DNA of 64,000 nt from Streptomyces griseoviridis (GCF_005222485.1 NZ_CP029078.1:4027501-4091500); one strand, 5' to 3'. Numbered from the stretch's first letter, positions 34,101 to 43,880 are shown. Made by a program: numbers and translations. The notes: a model not told the origin generated them from the letters alone.

Positions 34101-34977
34101 CGAAGACCACCGTGCGCCGCCCGTTGGGGAGGATGCGCCGCTCCGCGTGCCACTTCACCGCGCGCGCCAGCGCCTGGCACTCCACGTCACGCCCGATCGC
34201 CACCAGCTGCTCCGGCGTCACGTCGTGCCCCACCCGCTCGACCTCCTGCTCGATGATCGGCCCCTCGTCGAGGTCGGCGGTGACGTAGTGCGCGGTCGCC
34301 CCGATCAGCTTCACGCCCCGCGCGTGCGCCTGGTGGTACGGCTTGGCGCCCTTGAAGCTCGGCAGGAACGAGTGGTGGATGTTGATGATCCGCCCGCTCA
34401 GCTGCTTGCACAGGTCGTCCGAGAGCACCTGCATGTACCGCGCGAGCACGACCAGCTCGACGTTCTCCTCGCGCACCAGGTCGAGCACCCGCGCCTCGGC
34501 CTCGGCCTTGGTGTCCCTGGTCACCGGAACGTGGTGGAAGGGCACCCCGTAGGAGCCGACCAGCTCGGCGAAGTCGGTGTGGTTGGAGACGACCGCCGCG
34601 ATCTCCACGGGCAGCGCCCCGGTCCGCGCCCGGAACAGCAGGTCGTTCAGGCAGTGCCCGAACTTGCTGACCATCAGGACGATGCGCATCTTCTCGTCGG
34701 CCCGGTGGATCTGCCAGTCCATGTGGAAGGCGTCACCGATGGCGGCGAAGCTGGCCCGCAGCTTGTCCACGGTCACCGGCGCCTCCGCCGAGAAGTGGAC
34801 CCGCATGAAGAACAGCCCGGTGTCGTGGTCGCCGAACTGCTGGCTGTCCTCGATGTTGCAGCCGGTCATGAAGAGGTAGCTCGACACGGCGTGCACGATG
34901 CCCTGCTTGTCGGGGCAGGACAGGGTGAGGATGTACTGGTCCGTGGAGACGGCGGCGGCGCGGGACGGCTCGTTCAT
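34096..34977 (-). CDS. purU: formyltetrahydrofolate deformylase
   Basis: A 293-residue enzyme that hydrolyses 10-formyl-THF to THF and formate, balancing one-carbon pools and supplying formate. An N-terminal ACT domain (QYILTLSCPDKQGIVHAVSS) is followed by a formyltransferase-type domain with the catalytic Asn-His-Asp set in RIINIHHSFLPSFKGA and HYVTADLDEGPII. Length is normal. ATG 34977 is used. The final codons lie in a 31-bp repeat also present in the neighbouring gene. Confidence 0.95.
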   Translation of the reverse strand: MNEPSRAAAVSTDQYILTLSCPDKQGIVHAVSSYLFMTGCNIEDSQQFGDHDTGLFFMRVHFSAEAPVTVDKLRASFAAIGDAFHMDWQIHRADEKMRIVLMVSKFGHCLNDLLFRARTGALPVEIAAVVSNHTDFAELVGSYGVPFHHVPVTRDTKAEAEARVLDLVREENVELVVLARYMQVLSDDLCKQLSGRIINIHHSFLPSFKGAKPYHQAHARGVKLIGATAHYVTADLDEGPIIEQEVERVGHDVTPEQLVAIGRDVECQALARAVKWHAERRILPNGRRTVVFA

Positions 34978-35021
34978 GCAGGACAGGGTCCCATACCCGG
35001 CGCCCTCGACCCCAGCGGCCG

Positions 35022-35516
35022 CTACGCGGACCGTGTCATGATCCGCAGGACGTCCAGGGTGCGCGGCGCGGCGTCGGGGTCGTCGCCGTCGGCGACCGCC
35101 ATCCGGACGTGCGCGTCCCGGGCCGCGCGGACCGCGTCGGGCCACGCCTGGTGGTCGACGTAGACGGAGACGTGGGCGTCCGGGCCGACCTGGTGCATGA
35201 TCCTGAGCACCCGCAGCACCGCGGTGTCGACGAGGGCCGCCTCCTGGGAGTCCCGGAAGATCGTGCCGACGTACTTCTCGGCCGACCAGTTGTCGAGCCA
35301 GGTGTCCTCGACCAGCCGGTAGACGGCGTCGGTGACGTCCCCGTAGCCGTCGACGCCGGCCAGCCAGACGTTCTGCTGGAAGACCGGGTCGGAGAGCATG
35401 TGCAGCGCGGAACGCACGTTGCTGCGCCAGCGCCACCACGGCATGTCATTCAGTGGCATGCCGCCCATGGTGGAGGAGCGACGGCCACGACGGGAAGAGT
35501 TCTCCGTACCTTGCAC
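35022..35516 (-). CDS. conserved hypothetical protein
   Basis: A 164-residue soluble protein of unknown function with a basic N-terminus (ENSSRRGRRSS) and a conserved-looking core (MPLNDMPWWRWRSNVRSALH). The C-terminal half alternates strands and helices. No known motif was recognised. GTG 35516 is chosen because TACGAT lies 8 bases upstream with no ribosome site, which fits a leaderless message; TTG 35522 and ATG 35468 or 35459 are alternatives. It is transcribed toward purU with 44 bases between. Confidence 0.75.
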   Translation of the reverse strand: MQGTENSSRRGRRSSTMGGMPLNDMPWWRWRSNVRSALHMLSDPVFQQNVWLAGVDGYGDVTDAVYRLVEDTWLDNWSAEKYVGTIFRDSQEAALVDTAVLRVLRIMHQVGPDAHVSVYVDHQAWPDAVRAARDAHVRMAVADGDDPDAAPRTLDVLRIMTRSA

Positions 35517-35639
35517 GGTCAACGATCGTACGTTCTTCTGCCCGGCCGTCCCACCGGCCCCCGCAATTCACCGCGCCGTCACCGCCCGACAACCGTCAGT
35601 CATCCCCGGGTTGGCGATGTGGCGGAAGCGTGTGTGGAC

Positions 35640-36944
35640 ATGACCGGCAGGCGACGCATCCGCAGCCCCTTCCACCGCACCTCCACCGGGCCCGTCACCA
35701 GCGCCGTCCGCGCGGCCGCCGCGGTGGCCGCGGGCACGGCCCTGCTCGCCGGCTGCGGGGTGGTGCCCGGCACCGGGGGCGGCGCGGGCGACACCGTCAC
35801 CGTGATGACCTGGGCGCCGTCCGGCACCAGCGGCACCAACAAGCCGGGCATGCCCGCCTTCGCGCAGGCGTACGCCCGCTGGGTCAACGCCCACGGCGGC
35901 CTCGGCGGACGCACCCTGAAGGTCCTGACCTGCAACGAGCGCAACGACAGCGTGGCCGCGGCGAAGTGCGCCCGCGACGCCGTCAAGCGGAACGTCGTCG
36001 CGGTCGTCGGCTCCTACAGCCTCTACGGCGACTCCTACCTCCCCACCCTCGAAGGCGCCGGCATCCCCTACATAGGCGGCTACGGCGCCACCAACGCCGA
36101 GTTCACCAGCCCGCTCTCCTATCCCGTCAACGGCGGCCAGCCGACCCTGCTGGCCGGTCTCGGCCGGGAACTCGCGGGCGGCTGCGGCCCCGTCGTCCTG
36201 GTCCGCCCCGACACCATCAGCGGCGACGAACTGCCCCCGATGCTCGACTCCGGGCTCAAGGCCCGCGGCCACGCACCCGCCGTCGACGAACGGGCGGCCG
36301 ACGACACCACCGAGTACGCCACGCCGTCGACGCGGGCGCTGACCGCCGCGAGCGGGCAGCCCCCGGAGAAGGGGTGTGTGATCCCCGCGCTCGGCGACAG
36401 CACCGGCACCTTCATGGACTCCTTCAGGCGGGCCCGCGGGAAGTTCCCCGCGGTGCGGACCGCGGCGACCCTCGGCAACGTCGACCAGACGGTGATCAAC
36501 GCGTCCGGCGGGGCGTCGGGGCCGTACGAGGGCGCGTACGTCACCGGCTGGTACCCGGCCTCCTCCGACGCCCGCTGGGACCGGATGAAGAAGGTGATCA
36601 GCGAGCAGGCGTTCGGCGACAACCGCATCGACCCGGCCGACGCCGGGGTGCAGACGACCTGGATCGCCTACACCGTGCTCAAGGCCGTCGTCACGTCCCT
36701 GGGCGGCGGCGAGGTCAGCTCCGAGACCGTGCGCCGGGCCCTGAACGGCGGCCTCTCGGTCACCACCGGCGACCTCACCCCCACCCTCAGATGGGGATTC
36801 CAGGGCGAGTTGGCGGCCATCGGGCTCTCCCGCCTGGTCAACGCCGAGGTGACCCTCCAGGTGGTCAAGGAGGGCCGGCTCGTGCCCGCCCGCAAGGGCG
36901 TCACCGACCTGACGGACACCCTCCGCGAGGCCAAGGTCAACTGA
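35640..36944 (+). CDS. branched-chain-amino-acid-type binding lipoprotein
   Basis: A 434-residue periplasmic-binding-protein type I fold (Leu/Ile/Val-receptor family, Peripla_BP_6). The signal peptide ends in a lipobox ALLAGC near residue 36, so it is lipid-anchored outside the membrane. The core begins DTVTVMTWAPSGTSGTNKPG and includes VAVVGSYSLYGDSYLPTL. No permease or ATPase gene is adjacent, so it is an orphan receptor or sensor protein. GTG 35634 is an alternative start to ATG 35640. Confidence 0.85.
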   Translation: MTGRRRIRSPFHRTSTGPVTSAVRAAAAVAAGTALLAGCGVVPGTGGGAGDTVTVMTWAPSGTSGTNKPGMPAFAQAYARWVNAHGGLGGRTLKVLTCNERNDSVAAAKCARDAVKRNVVAVVGSYSLYGDSYLPTLEGAGIPYIGGYGATNAEFTSPLSYPVNGGQPTLLAGLGRELAGGCGPVVLVRPDTISGDELPPMLDSGLKARGHAPAVDERAADDTTEYATPSTRALTAASGQPPEKGCVIPALGDSTGTFMDSFRRARGKFPAVRTAATLGNVDQTVINASGGASGPYEGAYVTGWYPASSDARWDRMKKVISEQAFGDNRIDPADAGVQTTWIAYTVLKAVVTSLGGGEVSSETVRRALNGGLSVTTGDLTPTLRWGFQGELAAIGLSRLVNAEVTLQVVKEGRLVPARKGVTDLTDTLREAKVN

Positions 36945-36959
36945 CCCGCGGGCGGAACG

Positions 36960-38738
36960 TCACAGCTGGGTCGGCTGGCGCTCCGTCAGGCCGTACGTCT
37001 TCGCGATCGCGTTCCAGAGGCGGGCGGCCTCCGCCTTCTGCTCGCTCGCGGTGCCGCTGGCCGCGTTGCCCGCCCGGGTCTGCCCGGTGGTGCGGGCCTG
37101 CCCCTTGTGGCAGCCGCGCTTGCCGCCGACCTGGTCGGCCCAGGCCGCGTAGTGGTTGTCGGCGGACGCGGACGCCTGCCACGCCTTGGTGAGCGCGGCG
37201 GTCAGCGCCGCGTGGTCGGGCAGCTTGTCGACGGTGATCCCCGACAGCCGGGTCACCAGGCCGGTGCGCTGCTTGGCCGCGTCCCGCAGGTCGGAGGCGG
37301 CCCCTTCGAGGTTGCTGCACGTCTTCACATCGGCGACGGCGCTGATCACCGACGCCCTGCTGTCCCCGCTGTCGGCCAGCAACTGGTCGAGGGCGACGGC
37401 CTGTTGCTTGACCGGGTCGGCGCCGGGCGACGGCGACCGCTCGTCCGCGGGCGCCGTCGCCGACACCGTCTGGTTGTCGCTGCCGCCGTCGCCGTCGCCC
37501 CCGCTGAGCAGCGCGCCCGCGCCCACCCCGAGGACGACGATGCCCACGCCGACCGCGGCGATGAGCGGCACCTTGGACCGCGACCTGGCCGCGCCGCGCC
37601 CGCGCGGCTCGTCGTGCCCGCCGTGCCCGCCGGGGCTCTTGGGCGGCTGGTGGTGCCGTGCGGCGCGCGGCCCCGGCGGGGGCGGCGGCTGGTGGTCGAC
37701 GCGCGGCATCTGCTGGGTGGCCCCGGCCGGGCCGTCCCCGCGGAACAGGTTGTCGAACTCGGCGGGCGGCTGCCGGTCCCCGCCGTACGACGGGTCGGTC
37801 ACCGGCGGGATGTACTGGGTCGCCTCGGCGTCGGAACCGGACGGCGGCGGCCCGGCCCCGGCCTCGGGCGGCAGCGCGCCGGGACCCACGGGCGGGATCA
37901 GCTGGGTGGCGCCCTCACTGGCCGGCACCGGCGGGATGAACTGGGTCGCCCCGTCGGCGCCGGGCACCGGCGGAAGGTACTGGGTGGCGCCCTCGGGGTG
38001 CGCGCCGGGCTGCATGTACTGGGGCGTGCCCTCGTCGGCGGCGACCGGCGGGATGTACTGGGTGGCGCCCTCGCCCGCCAACGGGGGGAGGGGCGCACCG
38101 AAGCTCGGGGAGGCACCGGGCCCGCCCCGCATGCCCTGCCCGTAGCCGTCCTGGCCGGTGGGAGCGGTGTACGCCGGGGGCGCGGCATAGGGGTCGACGG
38201 AGCCGGAGCCGGTGTACGGGGCGGGCGCGGAGCCCTGGTACGGAGCGGGTGCGCCGTACGGGTCCTGGCCGGCGGGCGGGAGCTGCGTGTCCGCCGGCTG
38301 CTGGGGTATCGACGGCGGCTGCGGTATCCCCCGGCCCTGGTCGTACGGCGTGCCGTACGGCCCGGGGGTCCGCTGGTCCTGCCCGCTCTCCGGCGGCAGC
38401 GCCCGCGCGTCCTGCTGCTCGGGTACGCCCCACTGCGGGCCCGACGGGGTGCCCCAGCCCTCGCCGGGCTGCGGGGCCGGGCTCTGGTACTGCTGCTGGT
38501 CGGCACCCCACGGGTCGTTCCAGGTCCGGCCGCCGGACTGCGCGGACGGCGGGGCGGAGTGCCCCGCGTCCTGCTCGCCGCCACCGTGCCGACCGCCGTG
38601 CCGTCCGGCGCCGCGGCCACCGCCGTAGCCGTCACCCGTCATGCCCGGCAGCAAGGGCTCTCCGCCGTCGGACGGCAGCACGATGCCTTCGCGCGGCTGC
38701 CGTACCGAGGGCTCCTCGCCCTGTCCACTCTGCGTCAC
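36960..38738 (-). CDS. membrane protein with repeated TQ-x-IPP motifs
   Basis: A 592-residue protein. About 385 cytoplasmic residues are Pro/Gly/Gln/Tyr-rich and disordered. They include seven related units of the form GATQYIPPV (with Y, L, F or Q in the middle) between about residues 220 and 355. One membrane helix follows (KVPLIAAVGVGIVVLGVGAG, about 386-412), then an extracytoplasmic helical domain of about 180 residues with two Cys. Such Thr-Gln motifs resemble Ser/Thr-kinase targets read by FHA domains. GTG 38738 has AGGAG upstream. Exact role unknown. Confidence 0.8.
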   Translation of the reverse strand: MTQSGQGEEPSVRQPREGIVLPSDGGEPLLPGMTGDGYGGGRGAGRHGGRHGGGEQDAGHSAPPSAQSGGRTWNDPWGADQQQYQSPAPQPGEGWGTPSGPQWGVPEQQDARALPPESGQDQRTPGPYGTPYDQGRGIPQPPSIPQQPADTQLPPAGQDPYGAPAPYQGSAPAPYTGSGSVDPYAAPPAYTAPTGQDGYGQGMRGGPGASPSFGAPLPPLAGEGATQYIPPVAADEGTPQYMQPGAHPEGATQYLPPVPGADGATQFIPPVPASEGATQLIPPVGPGALPPEAGAGPPPSGSDAEATQYIPPVTDPSYGGDRQPPAEFDNLFRGDGPAGATQQMPRVDHQPPPPPGPRAARHHQPPKSPGGHGGHDEPRGRGAARSRSKVPLIAAVGVGIVVLGVGAGALLSGGDGDGGSDNQTVSATAPADERSPSPGADPVKQQAVALDQLLADSGDSRASVISAVADVKTCSNLEGAASDLRDAAKQRTGLVTRLSGITVDKLPDHAALTAALTKAWQASASADNHYAAWADQVGGKRGCHKGQARTTGQTRAGNAASGTASEQKAEAARLWNAIAKTYGLTERQPTQL

Positions 38739-38892
38739 CGGGGCTCCTACGAATGGGGGACCTTCGGAATCGTCGGCTCACGCTACCGGGTCCCCTGAGC
38801 ACCGTGCCACGCAGCTCAGTTCGTGACCTCCCTGTCTGTGACGGCGGTAACAGGACCGGCTCCCCCGCGGACACCGGCCGTTGGCCGCGGGT

Positions 38893-40275
38893 TCACGCCG
38901 CCTGCAACTCCATCCGGGCCCCGAACTCCCGCACCACCGGCTCGTCCCGGTAGGGCTCGAGCCGGAGTTGGAAGTCGTCCAGGTACTCCGCGCCCCGGTT
39001 CGACCGTACGGATTCCAGGAGTTCGACCGCCTTCAGGCCCGTGTGGCACGCCTGCTCGATCTCCCGCTGCTGCACCTGCGCGCTGGCCAGCAGCACATAG
39101 CCGATGGCCCGCCTGCGGGCCCGTGACGCGGGATGCCCGGCCAGCGCGTCCTGCGCGCACCGGGCCGCCGCCTCGGCCTGCCCGAGGTCGCGGTGGCAGT
39201 GCGCCAACTCGTCGGCCAGGTACGCCGCGTCGAAGTGCGCGATCCACGCCGGGTCGTCGCCGCTCGACGGGTCGGCGGCCTCCAGCGCCGTCATCGCCCG
39301 CCCGGACGCGGTCTGCGCCGCCCGCGCGTCACCCATCAGCGCGTGGCCGCGGGCCTCCGCCGCGTAGAACATCGCCTCGGCGCGCGGGGTCACCCGCCCC
39401 CTGGCGCCCTCCTGGGCCGCCCGCGCCAACTGGGCGATCTCCCGCGGGTTTCCGAGCTGGGCGGCGAGATGGCTCATGGACGCGGCGAGCACATAGCCGC
39501 CGTACCCGCGGTCGCCCGCCGCCTGCGCGAGCCGCAGCGCCTGGATGTAGTACCGCTGCGCCAGGCCCGGTTGACCGGTGTCGATGGCCATGTACCCGGC
39601 CAGCTCGGTGAGTCGGGCGACGGCGGCGAACAGGTCACGTCCGACCGCCTCCCGGTAGGAGCCGGCGAGCAGCCCCGACACCACGCTGTTGAGGTAGTGC
39701 ACGACGACCGGGCGCACATGCCCGCTGCCGTACTGGTGGTCGAGGTCGACGAGCGCCTGGGTCATCGCCCCCACGGCCGCCACGTCAGACTGCCCGACCC
39801 GGGGGCCCGCGGAGCGCGCCACCTGGCCGTCCGGCGCGGAGATCAGCCAGTCGCGGCTGGGCTCGACCAGCGCGGACGCGGCGACCGAGGACCCGGACAG
39901 GAAGTCCCGGCGCCCCACGTCGCTGCGCCACAGCTCGCAGACCTGCTCGATGGCTCCCAGTACCGTCGGCGAGAACTGGAGGCCCACGCCCGAGGCGAGG
40001 TTCTTGCCGTTGGCCATGCCGATCTCGTCGATCGTGACCGTACGGCCGAGCTTGCGGCCGAGCGCCTCCGCGATGATCGCGGGCGCCCGTCCCCGTGGCT
40101 GCTGACCGCGCAGCCAGCGGGCCACGGACGTCTTGTCGTAACGGAGATCGAGCCCGTGCTCAGCGCCGCACATGTTGACCCTGCGGGCCAACCCGGCGTT
40201 GGAACAGCCCGCTTCCTGGATGAGTGCCTGCAGCCGTTCGTTCGGCTGTCGCGCGACGAGTGGCCTCGCGGCCAT
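38893..40275 (-). CDS. NsdA-like HTH/TPR regulator
   Basis: A 460-residue cytoplasmic regulator with an N-terminal helix-turn-helix (about residues 15-70, LARRVNMCGAEHG to TSVARWLRGQQPRG), a linker (FLSGSSVAASALVEPSRDWL) and a long series of TPR-like helices to the C-terminus. The layout matches the NsdA/NsdB group that restrains sporulation and antibiotic production in Streptomyces. ATG 40275 follows AGGGGGT by 6 bases. Divergent from the Prim-Pol gene. Confidence 0.82.
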   Translation of the reverse strand: MAARPLVARQPNERLQALIQEAGCSNAGLARRVNMCGAEHGLDLRYDKTSVARWLRGQQPRGRAPAIIAEALGRKLGRTVTIDEIGMANGKNLASGVGLQFSPTVLGAIEQVCELWRSDVGRRDFLSGSSVAASALVEPSRDWLISAPDGQVARSAGPRVGQSDVAAVGAMTQALVDLDHQYGSGHVRPVVVHYLNSVVSGLLAGSYREAVGRDLFAAVARLTELAGYMAIDTGQPGLAQRYYIQALRLAQAAGDRGYGGYVLAASMSHLAAQLGNPREIAQLARAAQEGARGRVTPRAEAMFYAAEARGHALMGDARAAQTASGRAMTALEAADPSSGDDPAWIAHFDAAYLADELAHCHRDLGQAEAAARCAQDALAGHPASRARRRAIGYVLLASAQVQQREIEQACHTGLKAVELLESVRSNRGAEYLDDFQLRLEPYRDEPVVREFGARMELQAA

Positions 40276-40531
40276 GGTGTACCCCCTGCGAAACCCCTGG
40301 AGCGAAAAGATCCGGCCGTGAAGATCAGTGCCCCGCGAACATGACGAAAATGCGAGGCTTGCGCGGATTGCCGGGGTGAAGGCGGACGCCGACCCCATTT
40401 CTGGCTACCCCGCCCATGCGGCGGATCCTCCCGCGCGCCCCTGCACGTGCACCCATGCGCCCCGATCGCGGAATCGATGCTCCTCCCCCGCGCTCGCCGC
40501 GCCCGTAACTCCAGGTGGGTGCGGGAGTTGA

Positions 40532-41191
40532 GTGGGCGTGGAAGAGACGATCGCGGGTACCGAAGCCGTTCAGATTCCGACGCAGCGCGGGGAATCGCTG
40601 CTGGAGACAGCCGTGCGCTACGCCGAGGACCGTCACTGGGACGTCTTTTCCGGCACCTGGCTGGAAGCCGTCGACGGGGTGCAGCGCTGCTCCTGTGGCG
40701 ACACCGCGTGCGCCGCCCCCGGCGCGCACCCGGCGCGCGACGACTGGGCGACCCAGGCGTCCGGCAGCGCGACGGTCGTGCGGCGGATGTGGTCGACGCG
40801 GCCGACGGCGTCGATCCTGCTGCCCACGGGGCGGACGTTCGACGCGCTCTCCGTCGCCGAGAGCGCGGGGTTCCTCGCGCTGGCGCGGATGGAGCGGATG
40901 GAACTGGACCTCGGCCCCGTGACGTCGACGCCGGACGGGCGGATGTACTTCTTCGTGCTGCCCGGTGCCGGTGCGAAGGTGCCTGAGCTGGTGCGGGGGC
41001 TCGGGTGGGCGCCCGGGTCGCTCGACCTCGCCGCGCTCGGGGAGGGCGGGTACGTGGCGGCGCCGCCGACCCGGGTGGGGTCGCGCGGGGCCGTCCAGTG
41101 GGCCTGCCGGCCGACGTTGGCGAACCGGTGGCTGCCGGATGTGGAGGAGCTGATCTCGGCGCTCGCGTACGCGTGCGGGAGGGACCGGTAG
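40532..41191 (+). CDS. Prim-Pol domain protein (bifunctional primase/polymerase N-terminal)
   Basis: A 219-residue stand-alone protein that resembles the archaeo-eukaryotic primase-polymerase domain (PF09250-like): LETAVRYAEDRHWDVFSGTWLE, a Cys-rich segment RCSCGDTACAAPGAHPARDDW, then RPTASILLPTGRTFDAL. No helicase or plasmid replication gene is near. In Streptomyces such short versions occur beside regulators and may have no polymerase activity. GTG 40532 has GGGAG 5 bases upstream; GTG 40538 is possible. Confidence 0.8.
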   Translation: MGVEETIAGTEAVQIPTQRGESLLETAVRYAEDRHWDVFSGTWLEAVDGVQRCSCGDTACAAPGAHPARDDWATQASGSATVVRRMWSTRPTASILLPTGRTFDALSVAESAGFLALARMERMELDLGPVTSTPDGRMYFFVLPGAGAKVPELVRGLGWAPGSLDLAALGEGGYVAAPPTRVGSRGAVQWACRPTLANRWLPDVEELISALAYACGRDR

Positions 41192-41384
41192 ACCGGTGGG
41201 CGGCGGCAGGTAGCGAACCGGGGGCGGGGGACCGGTCGTTCGGCGGGCGAGGGCGGGCGGGGGCGAGCGAGTGCGGGTGGGGGCGAGCGGGTGCGGGCCG
41301 GTCGCGCGGTCCCCGCGCCCCCTGCGGCCGTCGGACCGCCGCTCGCGTCGTCCGGGTCGGCCGCGCGGCCCGTAGGGTTCTGGC

Positions 41385-42164
41385 ATGACGATGGGAACAG
41401 CGGCCGTACGGGTGCGAGGGCTCTGGAAGCGGTTCGGGCAGCAGGTCGCCGTCGCCGGGGTCGATCTCGACCTGCCCGCGGGGAAGTTCATCGGCCTGGT
41501 GGGTCCCAACGGAGCCGGGAAGACGACCACCCTCTCCATGGTCACCGGGCTGCTCCGGCCCGACCAGGGGAGCGTCGAGGTCGCCGGGCACGACGTGTGG
41601 CGGGACCCGGTCGCCGTGAAGGCGCGGATCGGGGTGCTGCCCGAGGGACTGCGGCTGTTCGAACGCCTGTCGGGGCGTGAACTGCTCGCCTACACGGGCA
41701 GGTTGCGGGGGCTGCCGGGCGACGAGGTCGACAAGCGGGCCACCCAGCTGCTCGACGTCCTCGACCTGGCGGGCGCCCAGCACAGGCTCGTCGTCGACTA
41801 CTCGACCGGCATGCGCAAGAAGATCGGGCTGGCCGCCGCCCTCCTGCACAACCCCGAAGTGCTCTTCCTCGACGAGCCGTTCGAGGGCGTCGACCCGGTC
41901 TCCGCGCAGACCATCAGGGGCGTCCTGGAGCGGTACACCGGCTCGGGCGCCACCGTCGTCTTCTCCTCCCATGTGATGGAACTCGTCGAGTCGCTCTGCG
42001 ACTGGGTCGCGGTGATGGCCGCAGGCCGGATCCGCGCCACCGGCACCCTCGCCGACGTGCGCGGCGACGCGCCCTCGTTGCAGGCCGCCTTCCTCGAACT
42101 CGTCGGCGCCGGAACCCGGGACACCGCCTCCGACCTCGACTGGCTGGGCGGCGGCACCCGATGA
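41385..42164 (+). CDS. ABC exporter ATPase
   Basis: A 259-residue ATPase with Walker A GPNGAGKTTT (about residue 43), signature YSTGMRKKIGLA and Walker B VLFLDEPFEGVDP. The EFEGVD-type ending is typical of ABC-2 exporters. It overlaps the permease gene by ATGA, so the two make one transporter. Substrate unknown. Confidence 0.92.
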   Translation: MTMGTAAVRVRGLWKRFGQQVAVAGVDLDLPAGKFIGLVGPNGAGKTTTLSMVTGLLRPDQGSVEVAGHDVWRDPVAVKARIGVLPEGLRLFERLSGRELLAYTGRLRGLPGDEVDKRATQLLDVLDLAGAQHRLVVDYSTGMRKKIGLAAALLHNPEVLFLDEPFEGVDPVSAQTIRGVLERYTGSGATVVFSSHVMELVESLCDWVAVMAAGRIRATGTLADVRGDAPSLQAAFLELVGAGTRDTASDLDWLGGGTR

Positions 42165-43780
42165 CGCGCGCCGAAGCCGCCCCCGCGCCCGGCCCGTCGT
42201 CCGTCACGGCCGTCTTCGTGCGGCTCAAGCTGTCCCTGCTGCGCAACGGGCTGCGGCAGTCCGGCGGCCGCCGGGCCGCGTTCGTCACGTCGCTCGTGGT
42301 GGCGCTGGTGTTCGCCGCGCTCCAACTGCTCGGTCTGATCGCGCTGCGCGGCCACCCGCACATCGAGTCCGTGATCGTGCTGCTGGTGGCCGTGGTCGCG
42401 CTGGGCTGGGCGGTGATGCCGCTGTTCTTCCCGAGCGGCGACGAGACCCTCGACGCGACCCGCCTGGTGATGCTGCCGCTGCGGCCACGGCCGCTGGTGC
42501 GGGCGCTGCTCGCGGCCTCCCTCGTGGGCATCGGACCGCTGTTCACGCTCTGCCTGCTGGTCGGTTCGGTGATCGCCCTCGCGCACGGCGTGGCCGCGAC
42601 CGCGGTGGGCGTGGTGGCGGTGGCGCTCGCGCTGCTGGTGTGCGTGGCGCTGGCGCGGGCCGTGGCCGCCGCCAACGTCCGGCTGCTGAGCAGCCGCAAG
42701 GGCCGCGACCTCGCGGTGCTGAGCGGGCTGGTGATCGCGGTCGGCGCGCAGTTGGTCAACTTCGGGGCGCAGCGCCTCGGCGCGAGCGGGCTCGCCCAGC
42801 TCGCACCGGTGGGGGACGTGCTGAAGTGGGTGCCGCCCGCGTCGGCGATCGCGGCCGTCGACGCGGTGGGCGCGGGCGCCTACGGGACGGCGGCGGCCCA
42901 ACTCGCGCTGTCCTGCGCGGCCCTGGCCGGGCTGCTCGCCCTGTGGGCGCGGCATCTGACCCGGCTGATGACGGCGCCCGACGGCTCCACCCTGAACGCG
43001 GCCGAGCCGTCCGCCCGGCGGCGCGGCGCCGGGGGCCTCGCCCGGCTGCTGCCCGCGGGCCGGACCGGCACCGTCATGGAGCGCAGCCTGCGGTACGTCT
43101 GGCGCGACCCCAAGACCAAGGCGGCCTGGGTGACATCGCTGGCCATCGGGCTGATCGTGCCGGTGTTCAACGCGTTGCAGGGCACCGGCTCGATCTACTT
43201 CGCGTGCTTCGCCGCCGGGATGCTCGGCGTGCAGATGTACAACCAGTTCGGGCAGGACACGTCGGCGTTCTGGATGGTCGCGGCGACGATCTCCGACGCG
43301 CGGGACGCCTACGTCGAACTGCGGGGCCGGGCGCTGGCGCTGCTGGTGATCACCCTGCCGTACGCGGTCCTGGTGACCATCCTGACGACGGCGCTGCTCG
43401 GCGCGTGGCCGCGGCTGCCCGAGGTGCTCGGGCTGTCGCTCGCGCTGCTCGGGGCGATGCTGGCGACCGGGGCGTGGACGTCGGCCCGCTTCCCGTACTC
43501 CATCCCGCAGGAGGGGTACAAGAACGTGGCCCCCGGCCAGGCCGGGCTCGCCTGGATCTCCATCTTCGGTGGCATGGTCGCGGCGGCCCTGGTCTGCTCG
43601 CCGGTGATCGCGGTGACGATCTGGCTGAACGTGTCCGCGGGCGGCGACCGCTACAGCTGGCTGCTGCTGCCGCTCGGCGCGGGGTACGGGGCGTCGGTCG
43701 GCTGGGCGGGGCTGCGGCTGGCCGCGCCGCGGACGGCGGCCAGGCTGCCGGAGATCCTGACGGCGGTCAGCAAGGGGTGA
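42161..43780 (+). CDS. ABC exporter permease
   Basis: A 539-residue integral membrane protein with roughly 12 hydrophobic helices in two halves and a cytoplasmic loop around residue 290 (AEPSARRRGAGGLARLLP). This is the size and layout of the large two-half ABC-2-like permeases of actinobacteria. ATG 42161 overlaps the ATPase stop. It works with the preceding ATPase. Confidence 0.88.
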   Translation: MTRAEAAPAPGPSSVTAVFVRLKLSLLRNGLRQSGGRRAAFVTSLVVALVFAALQLLGLIALRGHPHIESVIVLLVAVVALGWAVMPLFFPSGDETLDATRLVMLPLRPRPLVRALLAASLVGIGPLFTLCLLVGSVIALAHGVAATAVGVVAVALALLVCVALARAVAAANVRLLSSRKGRDLAVLSGLVIAVGAQLVNFGAQRLGASGLAQLAPVGDVLKWVPPASAIAAVDAVGAGAYGTAAAQLALSCAALAGLLALWARHLTRLMTAPDGSTLNAAEPSARRRGAGGLARLLPAGRTGTVMERSLRYVWRDPKTKAAWVTSLAIGLIVPVFNALQGTGSIYFACFAAGMLGVQMYNQFGQDTSAFWMVAATISDARDAYVELRGRALALLVITLPYAVLVTILTTALLGAWPRLPEVLGLSLALLGAMLATGAWTSARFPYSIPQEGYKNVAPGQAGLAWISIFGGMVAAALVCSPVIAVTIWLNVSAGGDRYSWLLLPLGAGYGASVGWAGLRLAAPRTAARLPEILTAVSKG

Positions 43781-43832
43781 GGGGCCGCCGTCCGGGTCGC
43801 CGGCCCGGCGCCGCCGGGCGGTCGGGCGGTCG

Positions 43833-43880
43833 GGACGTCAGGACTTCAGATCGTCAGGACTTCAGGTCGTCAGGTCGGTG
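43833..43880. repeat. 16-bp tandem repeat at the 3' end of the hydrolase gene
   Basis: Two and a half copies of CGTCAGGACTTCAG(A/G)T run into the stop codon of the minus-strand alpha/beta-hydrolase. They replace any visible terminator in the 81-base convergent gap. Confidence 0.7.

Noticed and set aside
41205..41300. G-rich degenerate repeat that could form G-quadruplexes or a coding repeat
   Set aside because: Composition is close to the genomic background and units are irregular; no specific claim is supported.
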